DNA of 64,000 nt from contig NZ_BMUZ01000001.1 in the NCBI RefSeq assembly GCF_014650455.1, positions 372,001 through 436,000 on the forward strand, in the 5' to 3' direction. The notes under the pieces were generated by a model, which was given only the letters and a program-made list of their open reading frames with translations, did not search any database and was not told the origin of the DNA. Position numbers and translations under genes: made by a program. Positions 8,507 through 17,904 of the stretch are shown here, piece by piece; the first letter of the stretch is position 1, and the number at the start of each line of letters is the position of its first letter. The stretch is from Streptomyces xanthochromogenes (GTDB lineage: Bacteria > Actinomycetota > Actinomycetes > Streptomycetales > Streptomycetaceae).

Positions 8507-8532
8507 CCGGGTGGAGATGTCTCTCCACCCGG
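8507..8532. repeat. perfect 11-bp inverted repeat
   Basis: CCGGGTGGAGA (8507-8517) and TCTCCACCCGG (8522-8532) with a 4-nt centre. It lies about 110 bp upstream of the VC0807-type gene and about 310 bp downstream of the DUF255 gene. It could be an operator or a hairpin terminator for the leftward DUF255 transcript. Confidence 0.5.
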
Positions 8533-8688
8533 CTCCACCCCCCCCTCCCTGGCAGCCGGCGTCGTCCGGCCGAGAGCCCGGCCCGTGCGACGAGGCCGTG
8601 CTGCGGGGCTTCCTGCGGGGGCTTCCGGTGCGGGCTTCCTGCGTGCCCACCGTGGCCGTACGGCACTGTTCCGTCCCGGCCGACCGGC

Positions 8689-8780
8689 CCCCAGGGGGTC
8701 GGGCGGGGTCCGCGCCGGCCCCCAGAGGGTCAGGCGGGGTCCGCGCCGAGCCCCAGAGGGTCAGGCGGGGTCCGGGGCGG
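8689..8780. repeat. three tandem copies of a ~31-bp intergenic repeat
   Basis: Three near-identical units start at about 8689, 8720 and 8751, each beginning CCCCAG(A/G)GGGTC and continuing into a GGCGGGGTCC core. The core also occurs in the repeats near 38161, 52250-52345 and 55560. The 8451-8842 region holds no credible gene besides these repeats and the palindromes listed separately. Confidence 0.7.
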
Positions 8781-8842
8781 AGCCAATGGGCCAGGGCCAC
8801 GGGGCCAGGTCAAGGGCCGGGCCACGGCGGCAGGCCAGAGGG

Positions 8843-10867
8843 TCAGGCCAGGGCCTCCGCCAGGGATTCCGGCGTGGTCACCGGGGCTTCGCAGGTGAAC
8901 CGGCGGCACACGTACGCCGCCGCGGCCCCGCCCACCAACGGCCGCCCCGCGAGCAGGGGGAACTCCTCGGAATCCGGCACTCCCACCGCCACCACCGCTC
9001 CCGGGGCGGAGGCGAGGAGCGCCGTGCGGTGCAGCGCCCCCGTGAGGGGGTCCGTGGGGGAACCCACCACCGCGACCTCCCGGGGCCCGTCGAGCACCGC
9101 CTCGGCCGCCGCGAGCCCCCACCCGATGAACCGCGGCGCCCGCGGTCCGAGCGCCCGGACCACCCCCAACGCCCCCTCCGCGGCCTCCCGGTGCGCCGAG
9201 GAACCCGTGTGCGCGGCGTAGGACAGCAGGGCCGACGCCGCCGCCGTCCACCCCGAAGGCGTCGCGTTGTCCGTCGGGTCCTGGGGCCGCCGGATGAGCT
9301 TCTCCGCGTCGTGCGCGGTGTCGTAGAGCACGCCCTCCTCGCCGACGAACTGGTCCAGGACGATGTCGAGCAGGAACCCGGCGAACTCCAGCCAGACCCC
9401 CTCCCCCGTCACCCCGGCCAGCGCGAGGAACCCCTCGGCGGCATCGGCGTAGTCCTCCAACACCCCGGCGTTCACGCCCACTTGACCGCCCTTGGAGGTC
9501 CGGGCGAGCCGGGCGTGGCCGTCCATGTGGACCCGTACGAGAACGTCCGCCGCCTCGGTCGCGCGCTCGACGAGGTCCGGGCGGTCGAAGAGCGCACCGG
9601 TCTCGGCGAGCGCCGCGATCGCCAGGCCGTTCCACGCCGCGACCAGCTTGTCGTCACGCCCCGGCCGCTCCCGGAGCTCCCGCGCCGCGAGCAGTCGGTC
9701 ACGCACTCCGTCGGCCAACTCGGCTGCTTCCTGGGGAAGTTGGAGAACGGAGGCGCCCTCTTCGAAGGTGCCGTCCGCCGTCACTCCGAAGTGCAGCGCC
9801 GCCGCCTGCCCGTCCTGCTCGCCAAGCACCGCGGCGAACTGCGCGGGCGTCCAGACGTAGAAGGCGCCCTCGACGTGGCGCCCCTCGCCGTCGTCGCTGT
9901 CGGCGTCCAGGGCAGAGGCGTACCCGCCCTCGTTGGTGCGCAGCTCGCGCACCATGAAGTCGGCTGTCTCCAGGGCGACCCGGCGCGCCAGAGCGGAGCC
10001 GGTGACCCGCCACAGGTGGGCGTACACCCGGCACAGCAGGGCGTTGTCGTACAGCATCTTCTCGAAGTGCGGCACCAGCGTCCCGCCCGGGCGCGGCCGC
10101 AGTACATAGCGGTGGAAGCCGCCGCCCAGCTGGTCGTAGAGGCTGGAGCGGGCCATCGCCTCGCACATGCCCTCGGCCATCTCCAGGGCCGCCTCCGAGC
10201 CGGTCCTGGTGTGGTGGCGCAGCAGGAACTCCACCACCATGGCGGCCGGGAACCTGGTGTCCCCGCCGCCCAGCCAGCCGCTCGCCGGGTCGTACTCGCG
10301 GGTGATCCCGAGCAGCGCCTGGGCGAGTTCCTCCTCGCCGGGCAGCCCGCCCGTGCCGTGGTCCAGCTCGCGGGCCGCGAGGTCGCGGGTGATCTTCTCG
10401 GCGACCTCGGCGACCTCGTCGCGCCGGTCGGCCCACGCGCTCCGGACCCCTTCGAGCACCTGCCGGAAGGAGGGCATGCCGTGCCGCGGCTCGGGCGGGA
10501 AGTAGGTACCGAAGTAGAAGGGTTCGCCCTCGGGGGTCATGAAGACGGACATGGGCCAGCCGCCCTGGCCGGTCGCGGCCTGCACGGCCTCCATGTAGAC
10601 GGCGTCGACGTCGGGCCGCTCCTCGCGGTCCACCTTCACATTGACGAAGTGCTCGTTCATGTAGGCCGCGGTGACCTCGTCCTCGAACGACTCGTGCGCG
10701 AGGACATGACACCAGTGACAGCTGCTGTAACCGACGCTGAGCAGCACCGGAACCCCGCGCTCGCGGGCCTCCTCGAAGGCCTCGGACGACCAGGGCCACC
10801 AGTCGACCGGGTTGTCGGCGTGCTGGAGCAGATAGGGGGACGTCTCGTCAGCAAGGCGGTTCGACAT
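8843..10867 (-). CDS. DUF255 thioredoxin-domain protein (YyaL/SPATA20 family)
   Basis: A 674-residue cytosolic protein. The N-terminal thioredoxin-like domain (residues about 1-170) carries the family motif [20 protein letters not shown] at 10-26 and a CHWC redox-type motif at 50-53. The rest is an (alpha/alpha)6-barrel region resembling N-acylglucosamine 2-epimerase/glycosidase folds (for example [14 protein letters not shown] and [12 protein letters not shown]). The biochemical role is undefined; metal binding and redox or folding roles have been proposed for the family. ATG 10867 ([11 protein letters not shown]) was preferred over the upstream GTG, matching the family N-terminus. It has no obvious operon partner. 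Confidence 0.85.
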   Translation of the reverse strand: MSNRLADETSPYLLQHADNPVDWWPWSSEAFEEARERGVPVLLSVGYSSCHWCHVLAHESFEDEVTAAYMNEHFVNVKVDREERPDVDAVYMEAVQAATGQGGWPMSVFMTPEGEPFYFGTYFPPEPRHGMPSFRQVLEGVRSAWADRRDEVAEVAEKITRDLAARELDHGTGGLPGEEELAQALLGITREYDPASGWLGGGDTRFPAAMVVEFLLRHHTRTGSEAALEMAEGMCEAMARSSLYDQLGGGFHRYVLRPRPGGTLVPHFEKMLYDNALLCRVYAHLWRVTGSALARRVALETADFMVRELRTNEGGYASALDADSDDGEGRHVEGAFYVWTPAQFAAVLGEQDGQAAALHFGVTADGTFEEGASVLQLPQEAAELADGVRDRLLAARELRERPGRDDKLVAAWNGLAIAALAETGALFDRPDLVERATEAADVLVRVHMDGHARLARTSKGGQVGVNAGVLEDYADAAEGFLALAGVTGEGVWLEFAGFLLDIVLDQFVGEEGVLYDTAHDAEKLIRRPQDPTDNATPSGWTAAASALLSYAAHTGSSAHREAAEGALGVVRALGPRAPRFIGWGLAAAEAVLDGPREVAVVGSPTDPLTGALHRTALLASAPGAVVAVGVPDSEEFPLLAGRPLVGGAAAAYVCRRFTCEAPVTTPESLAEALA

Positions 10868-11066
10868 GCCCCCATCCTCGCGCACCGCCCCCCACCCCGC
10901 CGAAGCGCCACAGCGCCACAGCAGCCGGCTCCGTCAGCGGGCAGTCGCCTCGGGGCGGGGCAGCTCGTCCAGATCAAGGGTGTGAGTGGGCCCGTCGGCC
11001 AAACCCGATCAGTAAGCTGGGCGCAGCAGCGCCGAGACTGCCGAGGCTCCTCGAAGGAGGTACACC

Positions 11067-11633
11067 ATGACCGCCGAGATGGTGGCGCCCGCGTGGATGC
11101 ATACGCAGATCAGTGCGGAGCAGTACGACTCCTGGTCCGAGGAGCAGTGCGCCGGCATCGAGGTCGTGGACGGGATGGTCGTCGTGAGTCCGAGCGCCTC
11201 CAAGCGGCACAACCGGCTGGCCAGACTCCTGGCCAATGCCCTGGACGCCGCCGCAGGCCCTGACTGGAACGCGGACACGGACTTCGACGTCCGCCTGCAG
11301 GACGTCCCGCTGACCAACCGTCGCCCGGACGTCATCGTCTACCGGGCGGAGACGATCGACCTCACGCCCACCCGCCCCGAGCACGTGCTCCTGGTCGTCG
11401 AGGTCGTGTCGCCCGGTTCGGAGACCACTGACCGGATCGTGAAGGTGGACCAGTACGCCAAGGCCGGCATCCCCTTCTATTGGCGAGTGGAGCAGGCCGC
11501 CACCGGGGTCCCCATCGTCTACACGTACGTCCTCGACCCTGCCACCCGGGCTTACCGGGACGGCGAGATGTTCACCGGCACGGTGAAGGCCACCGCACCT
11601 TTCTCCGTCACGGTCGATCTTGGGGCCATGTAA
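11067..11633 (+). CDS. Uma2 family (DUF820) putative PD-(D/E)XK endonuclease
   Basis: A 188-residue protein of the Uma2/DUF820 family, common in cyanobacteria and Streptomyces. Candidate catalytic residues are visible: Glu32 (IEVVDGMVVV), Asp88 (NRRPDVIVY), Glu112 (LLVVEVVSPGS) and Lys127 with the conserved QYAKAGIPFYW block at 129-139. GAAGGAGG lies about 6 nt before ATG 11067. Nuclease activity is predicted from the fold only. It lies 341 bp upstream of, and on the same strand as, the STAND/CHAT operon. Whether the two are functionally linked is open, since Uma2 genes are numerous and scattered in these genomes. Confidence 0.8.
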   Translation: MTAEMVAPAWMHTQISAEQYDSWSEEQCAGIEVVDGMVVVSPSASKRHNRLARLLANALDAAAGPDWNADTDFDVRLQDVPLTNRRPDVIVYRAETIDLTPTRPEHVLLVVEVVSPGSETTDRIVKVDQYAKAGIPFYWRVEQAATGVPIVYTYVLDPATRAYRDGEMFTGTVKATAPFSVTVDLGAM

Positions 11634-11974
11634 GGACGGAGAGCCCCCGTGCCGCTGTCGGGGCGACCGTCAGCCCCGCCGACTCAAGCCCGGATACTTC
11701 CTCCAGGCCGAGAGTCCGGGCAAGTCCGCCGGCCAGGTGGATGGGCGGCTTGGCCGAGCCCTCCTTGTGTGTGGGCCACGATGCAGCCGGAGCCGGTGTG
11801 TGGGATGCGTACGGCGACCATCGGGGGTAGCCCCTCATAGGCCTCGGCGGACCAGAAGCACCATTCGAGACTCCCCCACACGGGAGATGATCCGCCGACT
11901 CCCTCGCGCCGACGCGCGTCACGCACGACACTTGGAGGCGCAGGCGAAGGACGGGCTCTCGGAGGGGGACGCAC
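11634..11974. other. 341-bp gap before the STAND operon
   Basis: No convincing gene was found. A short leftward open frame (11684-11989) overlaps the start of the next gene and has an odd composition (Pro/Arg-rich ends around a more normal middle), so it could be an eroded fragment. GGAGGGGGA at about 11962 is the ribosome-binding site of the gene at 11975. I did not find a convincing -10/-35 pair. Confidence 0.4.
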
Positions 11975-14900
11975 ATGCGGGACAGCCATCGGGCCGAGGC
12001 CGAGCGGCTGTTGGTACGCGCCGTGGAGGAAGAGGTACGGCGCTCCGGCGGACGCTCCGACGGGAGCGCACTGCTCTCCCGGGGCCGGGGCGCGCTCGAC
12101 GCGCTGGCCCAGAGCGCCGCGGAGGAGTACGCGGCGTATACGCAGGCGCTGGACGAGGCGGCCGTCGGACAGCTCTCGTTCGGCGAGCGGTTCCGGCGCG
12201 AGGGTGGTTCAACCGGTCTGCTGGCAACGGGAGTCGGCGCTCTCGCCGCCATCGTCGTGGATGTGGCGCTCGGGGTCGGCGCGGGCGGCGCGGTGGGTAC
12301 CGGCGCGGCCGTGGCGGTCGCCGGGGCCGCCGGAACGGTCGCCAGGGTGACGGCCGCGCATGTGCCGGCCGCCCACCGGCGGGCCGGGGCGCTCGGCCAG
12401 CCGGGCGGCCCCGAGCAGTTGCGCCTCCAGTGGCTGACGGCCCTGGAGGTGCGGGGCATCCGTCCGTTCCTGGACCAGCAGCGGGCGGTGAGCCCCAAGC
12501 CGGCGCAGAAGAAGGTGCCCACACAGTTGCGCGGCACGGACAAGAGCGCGGCGGCCCGCCGCCGCTCGGTGCTTGAGCAGTCGTTCGGCCATCTCCCGGA
12601 CCTCCAGGGCCCGTTCGCGGGGCGCCGGGCGGAACTGGCGCGGATCGGGCAGTGGGTGCAGGCGGCCCGCGCCTCCACCGAGACGCGGCCGGTGGTCGTG
12701 GTCCTGCACGGCCCGCCGGGCTCGGGCCGCAGCACCCTCGCGGTGCGCGCGGCGCACGCCCTGCGCGACCAGTTCCGCGGCGCCTGTCTGGTCGACATGC
12801 GCGGCGGCCTGTCCGGCGAGAGCCCGCTGCCGACCCGCGACGCGCTCCTGCACCTCCTGAACCGGCTCGGCGCGCCGCGCGAGCAGCTCCTGTTCCGCGA
12901 GCGGTCGTCCCCCGAGCAACAGGTGCGCCGCCTGGCCGAGCTCTACCACCAGCATCTGACGGGGCTCGCGGTCACCGTCGTCCTGGACGACACCGACGAC
13001 CCCGAGCAGGTGCGCACCCTGGTGCCGCAGCGCTCCGAGGGCCTGGTCCTGGTCACCTCCTCCAAGCCGCTCGACCTGCCCGACGACTTCCCGGCGTGGG
13101 TGCACCAGCTGGCCGTCGAGCCGCTGGACGCGGCGGGCGCGGAGGAACTCCTGCGCGAGGCGGCCGAGGAGAAGGAGACCGGGCCCTACGACGCCGAATC
13201 CACCGATCTGGTACGGCAGTTGTGCGGTGGACTCCCGCTGGCGCTGCGCATCGCCGGGTCCTCCCTCGGACCGCGTTCGGCACGGGCGCTCGCCGCGGAC
13301 CTGGGCGCGTACGGGCCGGTGGCACCCACCGAGCGGGCCCTGTGGCTGCGCTACACCGACCAGTCCGAGCCGGCCCGCCGCCTGCTGCGCCGCCTGGCGC
13401 TCGCGGGCCGCGCGTCCCTGGGGGCGGCGGCCGCCGCAGCCCTGCTCGCGGCCGACGAGCAGGAGGCGCAGCGCCAGCTCACCGCGCTCGCCTCGGCCGG
13501 GCTCATCGACCACGTACGCGGCAGCCGCTACCGGCTGCACGACGTCGTCCGCGCCTTCGCCGAGGCCCGCCTGGCCGACGAGGAGGAGCAGGCCGAGCGG
13601 GTGGCCGCGCAGGAGCGCCTGATCCGCAACTACGCGGAGCTCGCGGACGCGGTGGGCCGCATGGTCGACGGCAAGATGTCGACCCGGGCCGGCCAGTTCG
13701 GCGGGCACGGCTTCCCCTCCCTGGACGCGGCGCTGCGCTGGCTGGACGACGAGTCGAGCTTCATCACCGCGGCCCTGCGCCAGGCCGAGGGCGTCGACCA
13801 GGAGGCCGTGCTCAGCCTGCTGGGCGCGCTGTGCGACTACTGCCTGCTGCGCGGCGACCTCTACCGCCTGGGCGAGATCAGCGAGTTGACCCAGGCCGTC
13901 GACCAAGGCCTGCTCGTACGGTCGGTGCAGTGGCGCACCGGCATCGCGGCCCGCCAGCTCGGCGAGCTGGACACGGCACGCACCACGCTGTCGTCCGTGG
14001 TCAACCTCTACCGCGAGGCACAGCACGACGCGGGCCAGGCCCTCGCGCTGTGTTCGCTCGGCATCACGCTGCACCACCAGGGCAACCTGGCCGAGGCCGC
14101 GGTGCGGCTGCGCGAGGCGATCGACCTGCAGTCGGGCGACGAGCTGGCGGGCGACCGCGCGTGGTCGCTGCACGCGCTCGCGGCCGTGGAGCGCGACCGT
14201 TCCAACCTGTCGGTCGCCCTGACGCTGCTGGCCACCGCCCTCGAACTGCACCGCGAGAACGAGTCCCTGCACGGCGAGGCCTGGACCCACTTCCAGCTCG
14301 GCCAGCTCTACCTCCGCACCGGTGAAGTCCCGCGCGCGGAGGGTGAGTTGCGTACCGCGCTCGACCTGTACGGGCGTACTCGCGACGGCCGCGGCGAGGC
14401 GTGGGCGATGACCCAGCTGGCCCGCGCCCGCCTCGTCGAGGGCGATGCGCCGGCCGCGGTCGACGGGCTGCGCCAGGCCCTGTCGCGCCACCGCGAGCAG
14501 GAGGACGCGCGCGGCGAGGCCTGGACGCTGTACTACCTGGGCCAGGCCCTGGAGGAGCGCGGCGACCGCGACCAGGCGGTGCGCGAGCTGGAGCGGGCCC
14601 GCACCATGTTCTCGCGGATGCGGGACGTGTACGGGCTCGCCTGCGCCCGCCACCACTCGGGCCGGGTCACCCGCGACCAGCGCGCCGCCCAGACCGGGAA
14701 CCTGCGCAACTCCGGCTTCGCCCGCCAGCTCCTGGTCGACGCGCGGGCCGACTTCCACCGCATCGGGGTGGCGCACGGCGAGGCCTGGACGTGTCTGGAG
14801 CTCGCCCTGATCGACGCGGGCAACAACCGGCCGGGCCCGGCGCTCGCCCTGTGCGACGAGGCGACCGCGCTGTTCGCCTCGTACGACGACCGGCGCGGCG

Positions 14901-15178
14901 GGGACTGGTCCCGCTTCCTGCGCTGCACGCTGCTGCCGTACGCGGGCGCGGGCGGTGTGGAGGTGGGCACGGCGGTCGCCCAGGAGGAGCTGGCCCAGCT
15001 CCTTCGGGCCCGCCACCACGCCCGTGACGCCAAGCTGGAGGACTGCGCGGAGGCCTTCGCGCTGATGCTGGAGCGCGGCGTCTCGCTGGAGTCGGGCTGG
15101 CAGGCCTGGCAGCTGGGCATGGTCCCGGACCGGCACGCCCGGGAGGTCATGGGGGTGCCGGTGGGGGCCGACCGATGA
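11975..15178 (+). CDS. STAND NTPase 1: membrane segment + NB-ARC-like ATPase + TPR-like repeats
   Basis: A 1067-residue protein. Residues 1-75 are helical; 79-125 form a long Gly/Ala/Val-rich hydrophobic stretch with GxxxG-like spacing (possible membrane hairpin or glycine zipper). The STAND ATPase follows: an FAGRRAEL entry motif at 214-221, Walker A GPPGSGRST at 246-254, Walker B VVLDDTDD at 335-342, and the NB-ARC GLPL-type motif GGLPLALRIAG at 418-428. A winged-helix-like part (RLHDVVRAFAEARL) leads into about 450 residues of TPR-like helical repeats (AGQALALCSLG, GEAWTLYYLGQAL and similar). There is no DNA-binding domain, so it is not an AfsR-type SARP. Good RBS. The stop overlaps the next ATG by 4 bp, so translation is coupled. 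Likely a sensor/switch in a conflict system. Confidence 0.85.
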   Translation: MRDSHRAEAERLLVRAVEEEVRRSGGRSDGSALLSRGRGALDALAQSAAEEYAAYTQALDEAAVGQLSFGERFRREGGSTGLLATGVGALAAIVVDVALGVGAGGAVGTGAAVAVAGAAGTVARVTAAHVPAAHRRAGALGQPGGPEQLRLQWLTALEVRGIRPFLDQQRAVSPKPAQKKVPTQLRGTDKSAAARRRSVLEQSFGHLPDLQGPFAGRRAELARIGQWVQAARASTETRPVVVVLHGPPGSGRSTLAVRAAHALRDQFRGACLVDMRGGLSGESPLPTRDALLHLLNRLGAPREQLLFRERSSPEQQVRRLAELYHQHLTGLAVTVVLDDTDDPEQVRTLVPQRSEGLVLVTSSKPLDLPDDFPAWVHQLAVEPLDAAGAEELLREAAEEKETGPYDAESTDLVRQLCGGLPLALRIAGSSLGPRSARALAADLGAYGPVAPTERALWLRYTDQSEPARRLLRRLALAGRASLGAAAAAALLAADEQEAQRQLTALASAGLIDHVRGSRYRLHDVVRAFAEARLADEEEQAERVAAQERLIRNYAELADAVGRMVDGKMSTRAGQFGGHGFPSLDAALRWLDDESSFITAALRQAEGVDQEAVLSLLGALCDYCLLRGDLYRLGEISELTQAVDQGLLVRSVQWRTGIAARQLGELDTARTTLSSVVNLYREAQHDAGQALALCSLGITLHHQGNLAEAAVRLREAIDLQSGDELAGDRAWSLHALAAVERDRSNLSVALTLLATALELHRENESLHGEAWTHFQLGQLYLRTGEVPRAEGELRTALDLYGRTRDGRGEAWAMTQLARARLVEGDAPAAVDGLRQALSRHREQEDARGEAWTLYYLGQALEERGDRDQAVRELERARTMFSRMRDVYGLACARHHSGRVTRDQRAAQTGNLRNSGFARQLLVDARADFHRIGVAHGEAWTCLELALIDAGNNRPGPALALCDEATALFASYDDRRGGDWSRFLRCTLLPYAGAGGVEVGTAVAQEELAQLLRARHHARDAKLEDCAEAFALMLERGVSLESGWQAWQLGMVPDRHAREVMGVPVGADR

Positions 15179-17901
15179 ACGCCCCCTTACGGCCGCCCCG
15201 CCCGTGCGCGCCGTTCGCGGGCCGGGCCGAGGAGACGAGGGACCTTCGGGAGTTCCTCGCCGCGGAGACGGGACCGGACCCCCGGGTGCTGCTCCTGCAC
15301 GGGCCGGCGGGCGTGGGCAAGTCGGCCCTGGCGGCGCATGTCGTCGCGCCCTCCGCACCCGGCGCGAAGGCTCCCGCCCCCGTCTGCTGGATGCCGGCCG
15401 GGGCCGATCCGCCGGACCCCACCGCCATCCTGTTGCGGGTTCTCGGTCAACTAGGAGCGGACTGGCGCGGGTTGGCGCTGCCCGGCGGCGGGGCCGATGC
15501 CGCGGTCGGGAGCCTGACGGTACGTCAGGCCTGTCGACGCCACTTCGCCGCGCGCCGGGCGCTGGTGGTCTTCGACGACGTACCGTCCCCCGGGGTCGCG
15601 GAGGCCCTGCTGGCCGCGTTCGCGCAGACGCGGGCCACGGTCGTCCTGACCGCCCGAACCGCGTTCGCGCTGCCGCACCCCCGGATGCGCCGGCACGAGG
15701 TCCGGCCGCTGGACGTGCACGACTGCGCCGTCCTCGCGTGGCGGGCGGGACGCCGCCTGCCGGCGGGCGCCGAAGCCGAGTCGCTGCTGCGGCTGACCGG
15801 CGGACTGCCCTTCCTGATCCGGCTGGCGGGCCCCCTCCTGGAGGCGGGCGGCCGCGAGGCCGGCGAGACGCTGGCGGAGTGGGAGCGGACGTTTCCGACG
15901 GACGCCGCCGGGCGGGCAATCGCTTTGACCCGCCTGGCCATTGCCGGCCTGTCAGACTCCTGCCGGGCGGCCCTGGAGCGGCTCCTGCTGTACGGCACGG
16001 TGCCGTTCGGAATGCGCACCGCGGCGGAACTGCTCGGCCCCGGAGGGCCGGGACACCTCGACGAACTGGGCGAGGCAGGCCTCCTCACCCGGGCCCACGA
16101 CGATCGCTGGTCCCTGGCGTCCGCGAGGCTCAGCGAGGAAGAGGAAGCCGCACGGCTGACACCGCCGACCCCGTACTCCTCCTCCCGCTTCTTCCGTTCC
16201 GTCCGCGATGATCTGCTGGAGGTCCTGGACGGCGAGGCCGCCGACGCAACGTGCGACAGCGTGTTGCGCGCCACGGACGAGTACCTCGACATGGTGCTGC
16301 GGCTGGCCGCCGCCCGCGAGGAAGTCACCGGCCCGCTCGCACGTCTGCTGGCCATGCGCTGCGACGCCTACCGGCTGGCGGTGCTCCGACGGTCCCTGCC
16401 CGACGGCCGGGCGGACCTGAGGGCCGCGTTCGCCGAAGGGGTCCGCGATCCGGAGTGCGCGCCGCCGCTCCCCTTCCGCCAGAACACCGCGGGAGTACGT
16501 CGGGCCGTCGCCGCCTATGCGTCCGGCGATCTGCGCGACGCGCTGCGTGCGCTCGGCCCGGAGCCCTCCCCCGACCCCGGACCCCGGGCCCTCACCGACA
16601 CGCTGCGCGGCCGGATCCTGCGCGACCAGGGGTGGGTCACCGAAGCCGAGGCCGCCTTCACGGACGCGGCCGCCCGCTACCACGAAGGGCAACAGGTCCG
16701 CCCCGGCGCCTGGACGTCCCTCCACCACGCCGGGCTGCTCCTCCTGACGGGGCGCCCCGACACGGCTCGGACCTTCACCGAGCAGGCCCTCGCCGTGTTC
16801 CGCCGGACCGGGGACGAACGAGGCCAGGCCTGGTGCACCACCACGCTCGGTCGCGTCCACCTGGCCACCGGCCACCTGGAGGACGCCCTCGTCGACCTGA
16901 CCGCGGCGAAGGCCATGCACGTGGTCAACGGCGATTTCCGGGGACAGGCCTGGTCGCGGTACCACCTGGCCCTCGCCGAGGCGGACCGGAGCGCCGACGA
17001 GGAGGCGACCGGAGAGCTCACCGCCGCGCTCGAACTCTTCGAGTTCCTGACCGACCGGTTCGGTGCAGCCTGGGCGATGCACCAGATCGCCCTGCTGGAA
17101 AGGGATTCCGAACAGGCACGGAAACTGCTGCGCGAGGCCGCCCGGGTCTTCCGCGACATCGGCTGCCCGCACGGCCTCGCCTGGACGGAACTCGCCCTGG
17201 GAGCCCACCCGGCCATCAGCCCCTACCCGGCGCTCGGCAGGCAGCACAAGGCCGCTCACGTGGAGCGGGCCCGGTCCTTGTTCTCCCGGCTCGGCGACAA
17301 GAGCGGTGAGCTGTGGGCCCGTTACTGCCTCCGCCTGTTCGAGGGCGACGATGCCGGGGTGGACGACACGCTCGGCGAGCTCTCCACCGGCAGGTTCACC
17401 ACGTCGGGGGAGGCCGGGCGCATCCTGGAACACCGGCGCAACAAGCGGCCCTTTCCCTACCGTCGCGACGGCGTCCCCCGCCGCGCCCGCGACACCGTCT
17501 GGTCCGAGCGGGCATTCGGACCACCCGTCGAATGCCGGGTCCGCCTCACCCTCCTCGACGGCTCGCCCACGCGCATCCTGTTGCGCGTCGAAGCCGCCGG
17601 CGGCCACCCGTGGGCCGGAGACGGGGGGCGCCCGGTATGGCTGCGGGCCGTCGGCACACCGCTCACCCCGGCGGACATCGAGCCCGCCATGTCCCTGGTG
17701 CGGCCCTCCCCGCACGCGACGCACGGCGCCGAGTTCACCATCGTCGCCCACCGTGCCGGCCTGCACCGACTGCGCTTCACGATCGCCGACGAGCAGACGG
17801 GGAGCGTGCTGCAGCAGGTCGAGACGGAGTTCGACCTGCCCGACACCTCGGCCCCGCACCTCGTCACAGCCCCGCATCCCGAACACGCGCGGGGAGCGTG
17901 A
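15175..17901 (+). CDS. STAND NTPase 2: NB-ARC-like ATPase + TPR-like repeats + C-terminal beta-rich domain
   Basis: A 908-residue protein, start ATG inside the ATGA overlap with the previous gene. The ATPase begins at once: FAGRAEE at 14-20, Walker A GPAGVGKSA at 43-51, Walker B ALVVFDD at 129-135, an arginine-bearing TARTAF sensor (159-164), and GGLPFLIRLAG at 209-219. TPR-like helices span about 440-720, with the recurring GQAW(C/S) motif. After a basic linker (KRPFPYRRDGVPRRAR) the last 120 residues change character to alternating beta strands (VRLTLLDG..., FTIVAHRAGLHRLRFTI), suggesting a beta-sandwich partner domain, possibly like the ternary-complex-associated domains described in actinobacterial conflict systems. 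That identity is unproven. No membrane segment, unlike its upstream paralogue. Confidence 0.8.
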   Translation: MNAPLRPPRPCAPFAGRAEETRDLREFLAAETGPDPRVLLLHGPAGVGKSALAAHVVAPSAPGAKAPAPVCWMPAGADPPDPTAILLRVLGQLGADWRGLALPGGGADAAVGSLTVRQACRRHFAARRALVVFDDVPSPGVAEALLAAFAQTRATVVLTARTAFALPHPRMRRHEVRPLDVHDCAVLAWRAGRRLPAGAEAESLLRLTGGLPFLIRLAGPLLEAGGREAGETLAEWERTFPTDAAGRAIALTRLAIAGLSDSCRAALERLLLYGTVPFGMRTAAELLGPGGPGHLDELGEAGLLTRAHDDRWSLASARLSEEEEAARLTPPTPYSSSRFFRSVRDDLLEVLDGEAADATCDSVLRATDEYLDMVLRLAAAREEVTGPLARLLAMRCDAYRLAVLRRSLPDGRADLRAAFAEGVRDPECAPPLPFRQNTAGVRRAVAAYASGDLRDALRALGPEPSPDPGPRALTDTLRGRILRDQGWVTEAEAAFTDAAARYHEGQQVRPGAWTSLHHAGLLLLTGRPDTARTFTEQALAVFRRTGDERGQAWCTTTLGRVHLATGHLEDALVDLTAAKAMHVVNGDFRGQAWSRYHLALAEADRSADEEATGELTAALELFEFLTDRFGAAWAMHQIALLERDSEQARKLLREAARVFRDIGCPHGLAWTELALGAHPAISPYPALGRQHKAAHVERARSLFSRLGDKSGELWARYCLRLFEGDDAGVDDTLGELSTGRFTTSGEAGRILEHRRNKRPFPYRRDGVPRRARDTVWSERAFGPPVECRVRLTLLDGSPTRILLRVEAAGGHPWAGDGGRPVWLRAVGTPLTPADIEPAMSLVRPSPHATHGAEFTIVAHRAGLHRLRFTIADEQTGSVLQQVETEFDLPDTSAPHLVTAPHPEHARGA

Positions 17902-17904
17902 GGC

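Noticed and set aside
8689..8780. Three ~31-bp direct repeats as a CRISPR array
   Set aside because: The units are contiguous, with no unique spacers and no cas genes nearby; they are tandem intergenic repeats.
11684..11989. Leftward 101-residue open frame before the STAND operon
   Set aside because: No RBS, ends are Pro/Arg-rich, it runs over the start of the STAND gene, and no similarity could be recognised.
11975..15178. First STAND gene as an AfsR/SARP antibiotic regulator
   Set aside because: AfsR-type proteins begin with a winged-helix and BTAD domain. Here the N-terminus is a helical and hydrophobic segment, and the operon context (CHAT, hydrolase) does not fit.
12209..15919. Very long open frame on the minus strand opposite the STAND genes (also 15952-19470)
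   Set aside because: GC-rich codon bias produces long antisense frames. The product is Arg/Gly/Ala/Pro-rich with no motif, while the plus strand has clear ATPase, TPR-like and CHAT motifs with coupled starts.
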